Program-made: the position numbers and the translations under genes
Shown here: positions 38,813-47,875 of the stretch, in pieces
Numbering within the stretch: the first letter of the stretch is position 1
How the letters are laid out: each line of letters opens with the position of its first letter
Notes under the pieces: generated by a model
Database searches by the model: none
The model's input: only the letters and a program-made list of their open reading frames with translations
What the model was told of the DNA's origin: nothing
Origin: Aeromonas veronii bv. veronii
GTDB taxonomy: Bacteria > Pseudomonadota > Gammaproteobacteria > Enterobacterales > Aeromonadaceae
Assembly (NCBI RefSeq): GCF_000820225.1
Contig: NZ_CDDK01000025.1
Span: 67,894 to 131,893, forward strand
DNA: 64,000 nt
Direction: 5' to 3'

Positions 38813-40189
38813 TCAGAACGGGCCGCGACCGCCACCGAAACCGGGGGGCATCATGTTCTTCATCTGGCTCATCATCTTGCGCATGCCGCCTTTACCGGAC
38901 ATTTTCTTCATCATGCGCTGCATCTCGGTGAACTGCTTGAGCAGCTTGTTCACGTCCTGCACCTGCATGCCGGAACCTGCGGCGATACGGCGTTTGCGGG
39001 AACCCTTGATGAGATCAGGGTGGGCGCGCTCCTTGGGCGTCATGGAGCTGATGATCGCCTCCATCCGCACGGTGAGCTTATCATCCATCTGATCTTTCAC
39101 GTTATCCGGCAGCCCGGACATGCCGGGCAGCTTGTCGAGCATCCCCATCATACCGCCCATGTTGCGCATCTGGGCCAGCTGCTCGCGGAAATCTTCCAGA
39201 TCGAAACCCTTGCCACTCTTGACCTTGCTGGCCAGCTTGGCCGCTTTCTCTTTATCGACGTTGCGCTCGACTTCCTCGATCAGAGAGAGCACATCGCCCA
39301 TACCGAGGATACGGGAGGCGAGACGATCCGGGTGGAACGGCTCCAGCGCATCGGTCTTTTCACCCATACCGATAAACTTGACCGGCTTGCCGGTGATGTG
39401 ACGCACCGACAGGGCGGCACCACCTCGGGCGTCGCCGTCCGCCTTGGTAAGGATCACGCCAGTGAGCGGAAGCGCTTCGTTGAACGCCTTGGCGGTGTTG
39501 GCGGCATCCTGACCGGTCATGGCATCCACAACGAACAGGGTCTCGACCGGCTTGATAGTGGCATGCAGATCCTGGATCTCGGCCATCATCTCGCTATCAA
39601 CGTGCAGACGACCGGCAGTATCGACGATCACCACGTCATAGAATTTCTTGCGCGCCTGATCGATGGCGGCGGTGGCGATGTCGACCGGCTTCTGGCTGGC
39701 ATCGCTGGGGAAGAAGTCGACACCGATGTCGCTGGCCAAGGTTTCCAGCTGTTTGATCGCCGCCGGACGATAGACGTCGGCACTGACTACCAGCACCTTC
39801 TTCTTGCTGCGCTCTTTGAGCAGCTTGGCCAGTTTGCCAACCGTGGTGGTCTTACCGGCACCCTGCAGACCAGCCATCAGGATGATGGCGGGCGGCTGGG
39901 CAGCCAGGTTGAGCTGTTCGTTGGCCTCCCCCATTACGGTGACCAGTTCACCGTGCACAATCTTGATGAATGCTTGGCCCGGGCTCAGGGATTTGGCCAC
40001 TTCCTGCCCGACTGCGCGCTCTTTGACACGCGCCACGAAATCACGCACGACCGGCAGGGCGACATCCGCCTCGAGCAGCGCCATGCGAACTTCGCGCAGG
40101 GTTTCCTTGATATTGTCTTCGGTCAGGCGACCACGGCCACTGACATTGCGCAAGGTGCGCGAGAGTCGTTCAGTCAAATTCTCAAACAT
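38813..40189 (-). CDS. ffh: Signal recognition particle protein Ffh
   Basis: GTPase subunit of the SRP that targets membrane proteins to the translocon. The 458-residue protein has the NG domain (GLQGAGKTTTVGKLA, DTAGRLHVD, TKADGDARGGAALS) and a methionine-rich C-terminal M domain ending in MMPPGFGG. The start at 40189 gives MFENLTERLSRTLR; the frame is open 192 bases further without homology. Divergent from ypjD. Confidence 0.97.
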   Translation of the reverse strand: MFENLTERLSRTLRNVSGRGRLTEDNIKETLREVRMALLEADVALPVVRDFVARVKERAVGQEVAKSLSPGQAFIKIVHGELVTVMGEANEQLNLAAQPPAIILMAGLQGAGKTTTVGKLAKLLKERSKKKVLVVSADVYRPAAIKQLETLASDIGVDFFPSDASQKPVDIATAAIDQARKKFYDVVIVDTAGRLHVDSEMMAEIQDLHATIKPVETLFVVDAMTGQDAANTAKAFNEALPLTGVILTKADGDARGGAALSVRHITGKPVKFIGMGEKTDALEPFHPDRLASRILGMGDVLSLIEEVERNVDKEKAAKLASKVKSGKGFDLEDFREQLAQMRNMGGMMGMLDKLPGMSGLPDNVKDQMDDKLTVRMEAIISSMTPKERAHPDLIKGSRKRRIAAGSGMQVQDVNKLLKQFTEMQRMMKKMSGKGGMRKMMSQMKNMMPPGFGGGRGPF

Positions 40190-40391
40190 GACGGATTCCG
40201 GTTCTTGGCGTAATAAATTGGGGGCATTATAACCCAGAGCGGGCGCGAGGACGATTATTCGCCGCACCGCAGCAGCAGGGACCTTCTCCCTATATATGGG
40301 CAGATCGGCCGTTGCACAACTGGCGAGCACTTCTCGTGCAAGGTATACTGCCCCTCTTACCCTCAAAAGCTTGTGCAACAACGACCTGGTT

Positions 40392-41180
40392 ATGATCGTA
40401 ATCTCTGTTCTGGCCCTGGCGTTTTATCTGCTGGCCATCATCGCCTCCCTGCATCTGTTACTGAGCGCCAAGCCGGTGGGACAGCGCTCCCTGTTTGCCT
40501 GTATCGGATTGGCCCTGATCGCCCACGCCAGCGCCCTCGGTTCAGAGGTATTGCAGAGTTACGGCCAGAACCTGAGCATGCTCAACGTTGCCTCGCTGGT
40601 CAGCCTCATCATCAGTTGCTTCATGACCTGCGTGACCCGCCGCTTCAACGGCTGGATCCTGCTGCCGGTGGTCTACAGCTTCTCGGCCCTGCTGTTGGCG
40701 GCCAGCGCCTTGATCCCGGGTCGCTACATAACCCATCTGGAGGCCCACCCCCAGCTGTTGCTGCACATCGGCCTCGCCCTGATGGCCTACTCGGTATTGA
40801 TGATCGCCTGTCTGTTTGCGCTGCAGCTCGCCTGTCTGGACAAACAGCTTAAATCGAGAAAAATCAGCAACCTGCCAGCCATGCCGCCACTGATGACGGT
40901 GGAGAAACGACTGTTTCAGTTGATCTCTGCAGGGGTGCTGCTGCTGACACTCTCCATCGCCTCCGGCCTCTTCTTCCTCGAAGATATGTTCGCCCAGGGC
41001 AAATCCCACAAGGCAGTGCTCTCCATCCTGGCATGGTGTGTCTACGTTCTGCTGCTGTGGGGTCATCACACCTATGGCTGGCGCGGCCGCAAAGTCATCA
41101 CGCTCAGTCTGATCGGCAGCTTCATCCTGACTCTTGCCTACTTTGGCAGTCGCTTCGTCAAAGAAGTGCTGTTGAGCTGA
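40392..41180 (+). CDS. ypjD: CcsA-like inner membrane protein YpjD
   Basis: A 262-residue protein with about eight membrane segments and the cytochrome c assembly protein (CcsA/CcmC-like) fold, including HIGLALMAYSVLMIA and a late LSILAWCVYVLLLWGHHTYGW segment with a WGHH-type heme-handling motif. The function of the YpjD group is not established. Usual neighbour of ffh and corB. The ATG at 40392 begins the first membrane segment. Confidence 0.88.
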   Translation: MIVISVLALAFYLLAIIASLHLLLSAKPVGQRSLFACIGLALIAHASALGSEVLQSYGQNLSMLNVASLVSLIISCFMTCVTRRFNGWILLPVVYSFSALLLAASALIPGRYITHLEAHPQLLLHIGLALMAYSVLMIACLFALQLACLDKQLKSRKISNLPAMPPLMTVEKRLFQLISAGVLLLTLSIASGLFFLEDMFAQGKSHKAVLSILAWCVYVLLLWGHHTYGWRGRKVITLSLIGSFILTLAYFGSRFVKEVLLS

Positions 41181-41222
41181 CACCTATACTCTTTTAGCCA
41201 TACCATCCAACAGGAGCCCTTT

Positions 41223-42503
41223 TTGGACAGCATCTCAACGAGTACATTACTGATTGTTCTCGTTATCTTGATCCTTCTTTCCGCCTTTTTCTCCAGTGCC
41301 GAAACCGGCCTGATGTCCATCAACCGCTACAAACTTCGGCATCTGGCACAGACCAAACACAAAGCCGCACGTCGCGTCGAGCAACTGCTCGCCCGCCCCG
41401 ATCGCCTGCTGGGACTGATCCTGATCGGCAATAATCTGGTCAATATCCTCGCCTCCGCCATCGCCACCATCGTCTGTATCCGGCTGTTTGGTGATCTCGG
41501 GGTCGCCATCGCCACCTTCGGGCTGACCCTGGTGGTACTGGTATTCGGTGAAGTGACCCCCAAGACCCTGGCCGCCATGTTTCCGGAGAAGATCGCCTAT
41601 CCCGCCTCCTGGATCCTCAAGGGGCTGATGGTGCCGCTCTCACCGCTGGTCTGGCTGATCAACGGCATCACCAGCGGCCTGCTCAAGATGCTGAAGATCA
41701 ATCCCAACAAGGATGACTCCCTCAACACCGAGGAGCTGCGCACCATCGTCAATGAGGCGGGTAACCTGATCCCCCAGCGTCATCAGGAGATGCTGTTGAG
41801 CATTCTGGATCTCGACAAGATGCTGGTCGAGGACATCATGGTGCCACGCAGCGATATCTACGCCATCGACATCAACGATGACTGGAAGAGCATCCAGCGT
41901 CAGCTGGCCCACTGCGCTCACACCAAGATCCTGCTCTATCGCGACAATATCGACGACGTTGTCGGATTTTTACACGCGCGCGATGCCCTGCGGCTGGTAG
42001 CCAGAGACCAGTTCAACAAATCGAGTCTGTTGCGGGAAGTGGACGAGATCTACTTCATTCCGGAAGGAACGCCGCTCAACGTGCAGCTGGCCAAGTTCCA
42101 GCGCAACAAGGAGCGAATTGGCCTGATCGTCGACGAATACGGCGACATTCAGGGGCTAATCACTCTGGACGATATTCTGGAAGAGATCGTGGGCGACTTT
42201 ACCACCTCCATGACGCCAGCGCCGAGCGACGAGATCCACCCCCAGTCAGATGGTTCTTATCTGGTCGAAGGCTCAGCCAATATTCGTGAGCTGAACAAGG
42301 AGATGAACTGGCACCTGCCCATCGACGGCCCGCGCACCCTCAACGGTCTGATCCTCGAATATCTGGAGGAGATCCCCCAGCCCAACATCGGGATCCGGCT
42401 GGCCGGTTATCCTATCGAGATCCTCGATGTGGAGAACAATATGGTGAAGATGGCGCGGATCATGCCGGCATCGTACCGGGCGGAGTCGGATTCGCAAGAT
42501 TGA
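41223..42503 (+). CDS. corB: CNNM/CorC-type membrane protein (CorB/YfjD)
   Basis: A 426-residue protein: N-terminal CNNM membrane domain with FFSSAETGLMSIN, two CBS domains (MVPRSDIYAID; GLIVDEYGDIQGLITLDDILEEIVGDF across residues 295-325), and a C-terminal CorC/HlyC transporter-associated domain. CorB-type proteins take part in magnesium efflux or homeostasis. It starts with TTG at 41223, with AGGAG 8 bases before. Order ffh, ypjD, corB matches E. coli. Confidence 0.92.
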   Translation: MDSISTSTLLIVLVILILLSAFFSSAETGLMSINRYKLRHLAQTKHKAARRVEQLLARPDRLLGLILIGNNLVNILASAIATIVCIRLFGDLGVAIATFGLTLVVLVFGEVTPKTLAAMFPEKIAYPASWILKGLMVPLSPLVWLINGITSGLLKMLKINPNKDDSLNTEELRTIVNEAGNLIPQRHQEMLLSILDLDKMLVEDIMVPRSDIYAIDINDDWKSIQRQLAHCAHTKILLYRDNIDDVVGFLHARDALRLVARDQFNKSSLLREVDEIYFIPEGTPLNVQLAKFQRNKERIGLIVDEYGDIQGLITLDDILEEIVGDFTTSMTPAPSDEIHPQSDGSYLVEGSANIRELNKEMNWHLPIDGPRTLNGLILEYLEEIPQPNIGIRLAGYPIEILDVENNMVKMARIMPASYRAESDSQD

Positions 42504-42530
42504 AAAAGGGCTGCCAGTGGCAGCCCTTTT
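42504..42530. terminator. Bidirectional terminator between corB and nsrR
   Basis: AAAAGGGCTGCC and GGCAGCCCTTTT with loop AGT, starting right after the corB stop and facing the convergent nsrR. Confidence 0.9.
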
Positions 42531-42543
42531 CTATTGCTCATCG

Positions 42544-43014
42544 TCATTGCTCATCTTCATCATCCGGTTCCAGCACCAGCGTCGGGATCAACTCGCCAAA
42601 CACCCGTTGCAACTCGTCGCGGTTGGCCAGCAGGTCTTGCAGCGTATAGCTGTCCATCACCGCCAGAAACGCATCCATCGCCTCTTTCAGCGCACTCTTG
42701 AGCAGACAGACAGAGACGATGTGACAAGCGGGCGAGCCGCAGTCAATGCCGTCCAGATTGCCTTCCAGTGCCCTGATCACCTGCCCGATATTGATGGTGG
42801 CGGGATCGCAAGCCATGCGAATACCGCCATTCTTGCCCCGCTGGGATTGCAGATAGCCCAGCTTCACCAGCTGATTAACCACCTTCACCATGTGGTTGCG
42901 GGAAACGCCATACAGGGCCGATACCTTGGCAACGCTCGACAACTCCCCTTCCGGCAGGGTGGCAAGATAGAGCAGGGCTCTCAATCCAAAATCTGTATAA
43001 CTGGTTAGTCTCAT
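42544..43014 (-). CDS. nsrR: Nitric oxide-sensing repressor NsrR
   Basis: Rrf2-family [Fe-S] transcription factor of 156 residues that represses hmp until nitric oxide damages its cluster. The N-terminal winged helix (MRLTSYTDFGLRALLYLA) and the three cluster cysteines C92, C97 and C103 (DCGSPACHIVSVC) are present. The C-terminus is unusually acidic (EPDDEDEQ). Divergent from hmp, its expected target, with an FNR box between. Confidence 0.94.
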   Translation of the reverse strand: MRLTSYTDFGLRALLYLATLPEGELSSVAKVSALYGVSRNHMVKVVNQLVKLGYLQSQRGKNGGIRMACDPATINIGQVIRALEGNLDGIDCGSPACHIVSVCLLKSALKEAMDAFLAVMDSYTLQDLLANRDELQRVFGELIPTLVLEPDDEDEQ

Positions 43015-43048
43015 AAAACCTGATTAGCGCGATGCGAAAAGTGGAGTA

Positions 43049-43062
43049 TTGATTCAAATCAA
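43049..43062. promoter_or_regulatory. FNR box between nsrR and hmp
   Basis: TTGAT-TCAA-ATCAA, a perfect match to the FNR consensus TTGATN4ATCAA. It is 35 bases from the nsrR start and 64 from the hmp start. FNR represses hmp in E. coli; a shared role for both genes is inferred. An imperfect AT-rich dyad around 43074-43110 may be the NsrR site but does not match the consensus well. Confidence 0.8.
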
Positions 43063-43125
43063 ATAAACATCTAGGATGCCACTTATTAAATGACATTTTA
43101 TATGTTCAATTAGAACGAGGCCCCT

Positions 43126-44319
43126 ATGCTAGATCAAACCACCGTTGCCGTAATCAAAAGCACTATTCCGCTGCTCGAATCGGCAGGCCCTGCCCTCACC
43201 CAGCACTTCTACCAACGGATGTTCAGCCATAACCCGGAGCTGAAAGATATCTTCAACCTGGCCCATCAACGCAGTGGCGGCCAGCCGCTGGCCCTGTTCA
43301 ATGCAGTCGCCGCGTATGCCAAGAATATCGACAATCTGGGGGCACTCGCCGGTGCAGTCGAGCGGATTGCGCACAAACATACCGGATTCCTGATCCAGCC
43401 GGAACAATATCACATTGTAGGTAGTCATCTCTTGGCCACGCTCAAAGAATTGGGCGGAAATGCGGTCACCGACGAGGTGCTGGAGGCATGGGGCAAGGCG
43501 TATAGCGTGCTGGCCGACATCTTCATCGGCCGCGAGCAGGAGATCTATCAGGAGAAGGCAAGCCAGGATGGCGGCTGGCAAGGTACCCGCACCTTCATCA
43601 TCAAGGAGAAGCGAGCCGAGAGCGCCCTCATCACCTCCTTCCTGCTGACGCCGGAAGATGGCAAGCCGGTATTGACCTTCAAACCGGGCCAATACCTCAG
43701 CGTCAAGCTGGTTCACCCCGAGCTGGAATATCAGGAGATCCGCCAGTACTCCCTCTCAGATGCCCCCAACGGGCAGGATTACCGCATCAGCGTCAAACGC
43801 GAGCCGCAGGGCCAGGTCTCCAACCTGCTGCACGATCACCTGCAGGCGGGTGACAAGATCGAGGTGATGCCCCCTACCGGCGATTTCTACCTGAAAGCCG
43901 ACAGCCAGACCCCGGTCGTACTGCTCTCCGCCGGTGTCGGCGTGACGCCGATGATGAGCATGCTCAACCAGTTGCTGGCGAACGGCCATCAGGCTGATGT
44001 CACCTGGCTGCACGCCTGCGAACAGGGCTCTGTACACGCCTTCCGGGAGGATATTCAGCAAAAATCCCGCCAGCATCCCAACTTGCTGAGCCGGATCTGG
44101 TATCGGGAGCCGGAGGCCAGTGATGTGCAGGGTCAAGATTACGACCTGGCCGGCACCATGGATCTGACTGCCGTGAAGGAGCGCATCACGCCGCAGGCCC
44201 ACTACTACTTCTGTGGCCCTGTCGGCTTCATGCAAGAGATCAAGCGGCAGCTGCTGGCTGCTGGGGTACCAACGGGGCAGCTCCATTACGAAGTTTTTGG
44301 CCCCCACCAAGATCTCTAA
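43126..44319 (+). CDS. hmp: Flavohemoglobin (nitric oxide dioxygenase)
   Basis: Converts nitric oxide to nitrate using O2 and NAD(P)H. The 397-residue protein has a globin domain (residues 1-140) with Y29, Q53 and proximal H85, an FAD domain (QYSLSDAPN, about 205-213) and an NAD domain (LLSAGVGVTPMMSML) ending HYEVFGPH. All active-site residues are present. Divergent from nsrR; the intergenic region has a perfect FNR box. Confidence 0.97.
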   Translation: MLDQTTVAVIKSTIPLLESAGPALTQHFYQRMFSHNPELKDIFNLAHQRSGGQPLALFNAVAAYAKNIDNLGALAGAVERIAHKHTGFLIQPEQYHIVGSHLLATLKELGGNAVTDEVLEAWGKAYSVLADIFIGREQEIYQEKASQDGGWQGTRTFIIKEKRAESALITSFLLTPEDGKPVLTFKPGQYLSVKLVHPELEYQEIRQYSLSDAPNGQDYRISVKREPQGQVSNLLHDHLQAGDKIEVMPPTGDFYLKADSQTPVVLLSAGVGVTPMMSMLNQLLANGHQADVTWLHACEQGSVHAFREDIQQKSRQHPNLLSRIWYREPEASDVQGQDYDLAGTMDLTAVKERITPQAHYYFCGPVGFMQEIKRQLLAAGVPTGQLHYEVFGPHQDL

Positions 44320-44381
44320 GGCGCAGGCAGCCATATAACAGAGGGAGGTTCCGGCCTGTCATGGCACGGCGGCTGGAACCG

Positions 44382-44414
44382 GACCCACAGGTGCAGATCT
44401 GTGGGTCATTTTTT
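44382..44414 (+). terminator. hmp terminator
   Basis: GACCCACAG and CTGTGGGTC with an 8-base loop followed by ATTTTTTT. Placed just before the convergent motX stop. Confidence 0.9.
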
Positions 44415-44418
44415 TGGA

Positions 44419-45282
44419 TCAGTGCATCGCCTTGGCGCGAGCCACCACGTTGGCCGGCATCCGGTTGCCAAGACGATTGAGCAGACTCGCCGCCTTCTGG
44501 TGTAGCGCCTTGTCACCTATGACGGAGCCATGGAGCCAGCGATAGGCGTCCTCATAATCGAGCGGACTGCCCATCCCCTGCAACAGCATCTCGACCCACT
44601 CGATGCGGGCCCGCAGAAAACCGAGGCTGGCCGCCTCGCGCATCAGGGTCTCGGCGCGAACCAAATCCTTCTGCACCAAAGTTCCTTTCCAGTAGTAGCG
44701 ACCCAGCTGCTCCAGCGCAGGTGCCAACCCCTGATTGGCCGCCTCCCACATATATTGCACCCCGAGCTCGGCATTGGATTTGGTGCAGACACCCCACGCC
44801 AGCATATCCCCCCAGAGGAACTGATAGGCAGGGATCTTCATCACCGAGGCGCGCGCTTCGATATCCTGAGTCAGCTGACAGCGATCCTGCTTCACCTGAG
44901 TGAGGTGGCGCCCCTGCTCAATCCAGTTGAGCAGCTCGTCCTGACGATAGAGCGGCACCGCCTGCAACTCGCCAGCGGCCAGAGGCGCGGAAGGCGCCAC
45001 CACAGCGGCAGGCTCAGCCGGTTTTGGCAGCGGCACGGCCCCCTCGCCACTGCTGACAACGGGTGTGACCGGCTCGGCCGGAAGCAAGACGGGGACTGCC
45101 GCAGAGGGCGCTGGCGTAGCAGCAGAGACAGGGGCCGTTGCCCCCGCTGCACTGCTTGCGGTCGGTGCCGATGCACTTGCTGCAGGCGCATCGCTCGATA
45201 CGGCAGCCGATACCGCCTCGGCACCATAGAGGGGCGCGGTGAATGCACCGACAAGAACGAGAAGGGTAAGGGGTTTCATCAT
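44419..45282 (-). CDS. motX: Sodium-type flagellar motor protein MotX
   Basis: Periplasmic T-ring component that helps anchor PomA/PomB stators in sodium-driven polar flagella. The 287-residue protein has a signal peptide (MMKPLTLLVLVGAFTAPLYGA), then about 85 residues of Ala/Pro/Ser-rich low-complexity sequence, then the MotX body: LYRQDELLNWIEQGRHL, CQLTQDIEARA, YQFLWGDMLAWGVC and Sel1-like repeats. Vibrio MotX is about 210 residues, so the linker is an expansion. AGGAG precedes the ATG at 45282; the open frame upstream runs into mdh in another frame and is not coding. Confidence 0.9.
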   Translation of the reverse strand: MMKPLTLLVLVGAFTAPLYGAEAVSAAVSSDAPAASASAPTASSAAGATAPVSAATPAPSAAVPVLLPAEPVTPVVSSGEGAVPLPKPAEPAAVVAPSAPLAAGELQAVPLYRQDELLNWIEQGRHLTQVKQDRCQLTQDIEARASVMKIPAYQFLWGDMLAWGVCTKSNAELGVQYMWEAANQGLAPALEQLGRYYWKGTLVQKDLVRAETLMREAASLGFLRARIEWVEMLLQGMGSPLDYEDAYRWLHGSVIGDKALHQKAASLLNRLGNRMPANVVARAKAMH

Positions 45283-45359
45283 AAGGATCTCCTGCTGCAC
45301 TCTGTTATCGGCACCAAGCCCCATCCCCTTAGCCTGCCGGGCGGATCTCATCAATACAA

Positions 45360-45379
45360 AAGGGAGCCGAAGCTCCCTT
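45360..45379 (-). terminator. mdh terminator
   Basis: AAGGGAGC-CGAA-GCTCCCTT, followed by TTTTG on the minus strand, 20 bases after the mdh stop. Confidence 0.85.
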
Positions 45380-45398
45380 GTTGGCACGGTTGACCCGC

Positions 45399-46334
45399 TT
45401 ACTTGACGAAATCGACACCCAGCTGGATATCGGCTTTCAGGGTAGCCAGCATGCCTTCCATCGCTTCCTGCTCGAAGGCGCTCAGCTTGCCGTAATCCAG
45501 TACGGTTTCGACGCCATTCTTGCCCAGCAGTACCGGCTGCGCGAAGAAGGTGGCGTGCTCGCCATTGCCTTCCACGTAGGCGCACTCGATGACGTTGGCT
45601 TCGCCCTGCAGACCCTTGATGAGGGAGAGACCAAAACGGCAAGCCGCCTGACCCATGGAGAGGGTTGCGGAACCGCCACCGGCTTTGGCTTCCACCACTT
45701 CGGTACCGGCATTCTGGATGCGCTTGGTCATGGCAGCCACTTCTTCAGCGGTGAAGGAGGAGCCTTCAATCTGGGAGAGCAGCGGCAGGATAGTGACGCC
45801 ACTGTGGCCACCGATCACGTTGACGCGAACCTTATCCACGTTCAACCCTTTGGCGGCGGCCACGAAGGTCTCGGCGCGGATCACGTCCAGGGTGGTGACA
45901 CCGAACAGGCGACGCTTGTCATAGACACCGGCTTTCTTCAGCACTTCGGCGGCGATAGCCACAGTGGTGTTGACCGGGTTGGTGATGATGCCGATCAGTG
46001 CTTTCGGGCAAGTGGCCGCGCACTTCTCGACCAGATTCTTGACGATACCGGCGTTGATATTGAACAGGTCGGAGCGATCCATCCCCGGCTTGCGTGCCAC
46101 ACCGGCGGAAATCAGCACCACATCGGCCCCAACCAGCGCAGGAGTCGGATCTTCACCGCAGAAGCCCTTGATGGCGACGTCGGTAGGAATATGACTGAGG
46201 TCAACGGCCACACCCGGAGTAACCGGGGCGATGTCATACAGGCTCAGCTCGGAGCCAGCCGGCAGACGGTTTTTCAACAGCAGAGCGAGGGCTTGACCGA
46301 TGCCACCAGCGGCACCCAGAACGGCAACTTTCAT
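45399..46334 (-). CDS. mdh: Malate dehydrogenase
   Basis: NAD-dependent malate/oxaloacetate interconversion in the TCA cycle. The 311-residue protein starts [21 protein letters not shown] (dinucleotide-binding glycines) and carries the arginine/aspartate pair region [17 protein letters not shown] and the catalytic histidine in VIGGHSG. The start at 46334 matches the E. coli protein; GGAG precedes it. Confidence 0.97.
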   Translation of the reverse strand: MKVAVLGAAGGIGQALALLLKNRLPAGSELSLYDIAPVTPGVAVDLSHIPTDVAIKGFCGEDPTPALVGADVVLISAGVARKPGMDRSDLFNINAGIVKNLVEKCAATCPKALIGIITNPVNTTVAIAAEVLKKAGVYDKRRLFGVTTLDVIRAETFVAAAKGLNVDKVRVNVIGGHSGVTILPLLSQIEGSSFTAEEVAAMTKRIQNAGTEVVEAKAGGGSATLSMGQAACRFGLSLIKGLQGEANVIECAYVEGNGEHATFFAQPVLLGKNGVETVLDYGKLSAFEQEAMEGMLATLKADIQLGVDFVK

Positions 46335-46555
46335 GATCAACTCCATGTTTAAGCGTAGGTTTAAGGTTGTTTGTTGTTGTGCGCCCAACCTTAATGGATC
46401 CCCCCATAAAAAACAATCTGATAACAGTTGCAGTCACGGGTTCTGTGAGCCACGAAACATGCGGGAGCAAAAATTGGAGGGAAATACAAAAAGTTGGAGG
46501 AGAAGCACAGTTTTTCTGCACTTCTCCTTACCATAAAGAGGTAGATTTGAGGGTC
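46335..46555. other. mdh upstream region
   Basis: This 221-base gap holds the mdh promoter region and the artM terminator. A T/G-rich stretch (GTTGTTTGTTGTTG) lies near 46365-46380. I see no clear operator. Confidence 0.5.
46499..46527 (-). terminator. artPIQM terminator
   Basis: On the minus strand GGAGAAG-TG-CAG pairs with CTG-TG-CTTCTCC (two G-T wobbles) around an AAAAA loop, followed by CTTTTTG. It is 29 bases after artM. Confidence 0.7.
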
Positions 46556-47218
46556 TCAGGATTGGAATGCCAACGCCCGTTTTTCACACCAGCGAAAACC
46601 AATTGTTAACAATCCGTTCATCGCCAGATAAAGCCCGCCAGCCACCCCGAACACCGCCAGGGTATCGTAGGTCTGGGCATTCAACCCCTGCGCCAGCCCC
46701 ATGATGTCCATGATGGTGATGGTACTGGCGAGGGAGCTCCCCTTGAGCACCAGGATCACCTCGTTGGAGTAGGCAGGCACCAGATGACGGGCGGCGTGGC
46801 GCACCTTCATCCAGAGGGTCTGGCGGCCGTTAAAGCCAAGCGCACGACACGCCTCCACCTCACCAGCCGGGATGGCATCAAGCGCCCCCTTGAACAACCG
46901 GGTGGAGTAGGCCGCCGTGTTGAGACCCAGCGCCAGCACGGCGCAGAACCAGGGCTGCTTGAGCAGCGGCCAGAGCGGGCTGGCTTTCAGCCACTCAAAC
47001 TGGCCCGGCCCGTAGTAAATCAGGAAGATCTGGATCAGCAGCGGCGTACCGGTAAAGAGCAGCACCCACAGCTGCACCAGCTGGGTCGCCACCGGCAGGC
47101 GCAGCTCCAGCACCCAGGTCATCAGGGCCGCCAGCACAATCCCCAGCAGCAGGCTGAACAGGGTCAGCTCCAGCGTGGTGACCAGACCGCCCAGCAACGT
47201 AACGAGATACTCTTGCAT
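46556..47218 (-). CDS. artM: Arginine ABC transporter permease ArtM
   Basis: A 220-residue inner-membrane permease of the polar amino acid (His/Glu/Gln/Arg) family. Conserved EAA-loop signature EACRALGFNGRQTLWMKVRHAARH and about five membrane segments. Partner permease ArtQ is encoded immediately upstream (3 bases between), giving the order artP-artI-artQ-artM. Confidence 0.92.
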   Translation of the reverse strand: MQEYLVTLLGGLVTTLELTLFSLLLGIVLAALMTWVLELRLPVATQLVQLWVLLFTGTPLLIQIFLIYYGPGQFEWLKASPLWPLLKQPWFCAVLALGLNTAAYSTRLFKGALDAIPAGEVEACRALGFNGRQTLWMKVRHAARHLVPAYSNEVILVLKGSSLASTITIMDIMGLAQGLNAQTYDTLAVFGVAGGLYLAMNGLLTIGFRWCEKRALAFQS

Positions 47219-47221
47219 CAG

Positions 47222-47872
47222 TTAGCCTCCGTAGCGGCGGGTGTAGCGGGCAGCCAGCCCGAGGCCATATTCACTCACCAGACTGATGGCCAGATAGATG
47301 AGGGCGGCGGCGGCATACCAGGTGAAAGGCTGATAGGTACTGGCCGAAGCCATCTGCGCCTGACGCATCATCTCGTTCACCCCGATAAGCGACACCAGCG
47401 CGGTATCTTTCAGCAATACCAGCCACTGGTTGCCGAGGCCCGGCAGGGCATGACGCCACGCCTGCGGCAACACGATGCGAAAGAAGATGTGGCTCTTGCT
47501 CAACCCCAGCGCCAGCGCCGCCAGCCGTTGCCCTGCGGGCACCGCATTGAGCGCCGCCCGCAGAGTCTGGGTCGCATAGCTGGCGAACAGCAGGGAGAGC
47601 GCCAGCACGCCACAGGCGAACGGGCTGAACTCCACATACTCGCCAGTGATGAGGAACAACACCTGGGTCGAGCCGAAGTAGATGAACAGCACCACCAGCA
47701 ACTCGGGCAGGCCACGGATCAGCGTGGTCAGGGTGGCTACCGGCCACACCAGCGCACGCTTCTTGCTGAGCTCGGCAGCACTGAACGCCAGTGCCAATAC
47801 CATGCCCCCGACCAGTGATGCCAAGGCCAGCCCGAGGGTCATCCAGGCTGCATCCAACAACAGGCTCAACAT
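47222..47872 (-). CDS. artQ: Arginine ABC transporter permease ArtQ
   Basis: A 216-residue permease with the EAA-type motif ([29 protein letters not shown] spread over residues 98-126) and five hydrophobic segments; [18 protein letters not shown] is typical of this family. Located between artI (3 bases) and artM. Confidence 0.92.
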   Translation of the reverse strand: MLSLLLDAAWMTLGLALASLVGGMVLALAFSAAELSKKRALVWPVATLTTLIRGLPELLVVLFIYFGSTQVLFLITGEYVEFSPFACGVLALSLLFASYATQTLRAALNAVPAGQRLAALALGLSKSHIFFRIVLPQAWRHALPGLGNQWLVLLKDTALVSLIGVNEMMRQAQMASASTYQPFTWYAAAALIYLAISLVSEYGLGLAARYTRRYGG

Positions 47873-47875
47873 GGC

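Noticed and set aside
43074..43110. NsrR operator between nsrR and hmp
   Set aside because: The AT-rich dyad has an AAATGACAT half but wrong spacing and a poor partner half; left uncalled.
45283..45642. Extended N-terminus of motX reaching into mdh
   Set aside because: The extra 120 residues are Arg/Gly-rich out-of-frame mdh sequence, and a good ribosome site plus signal peptide lie at 45282.
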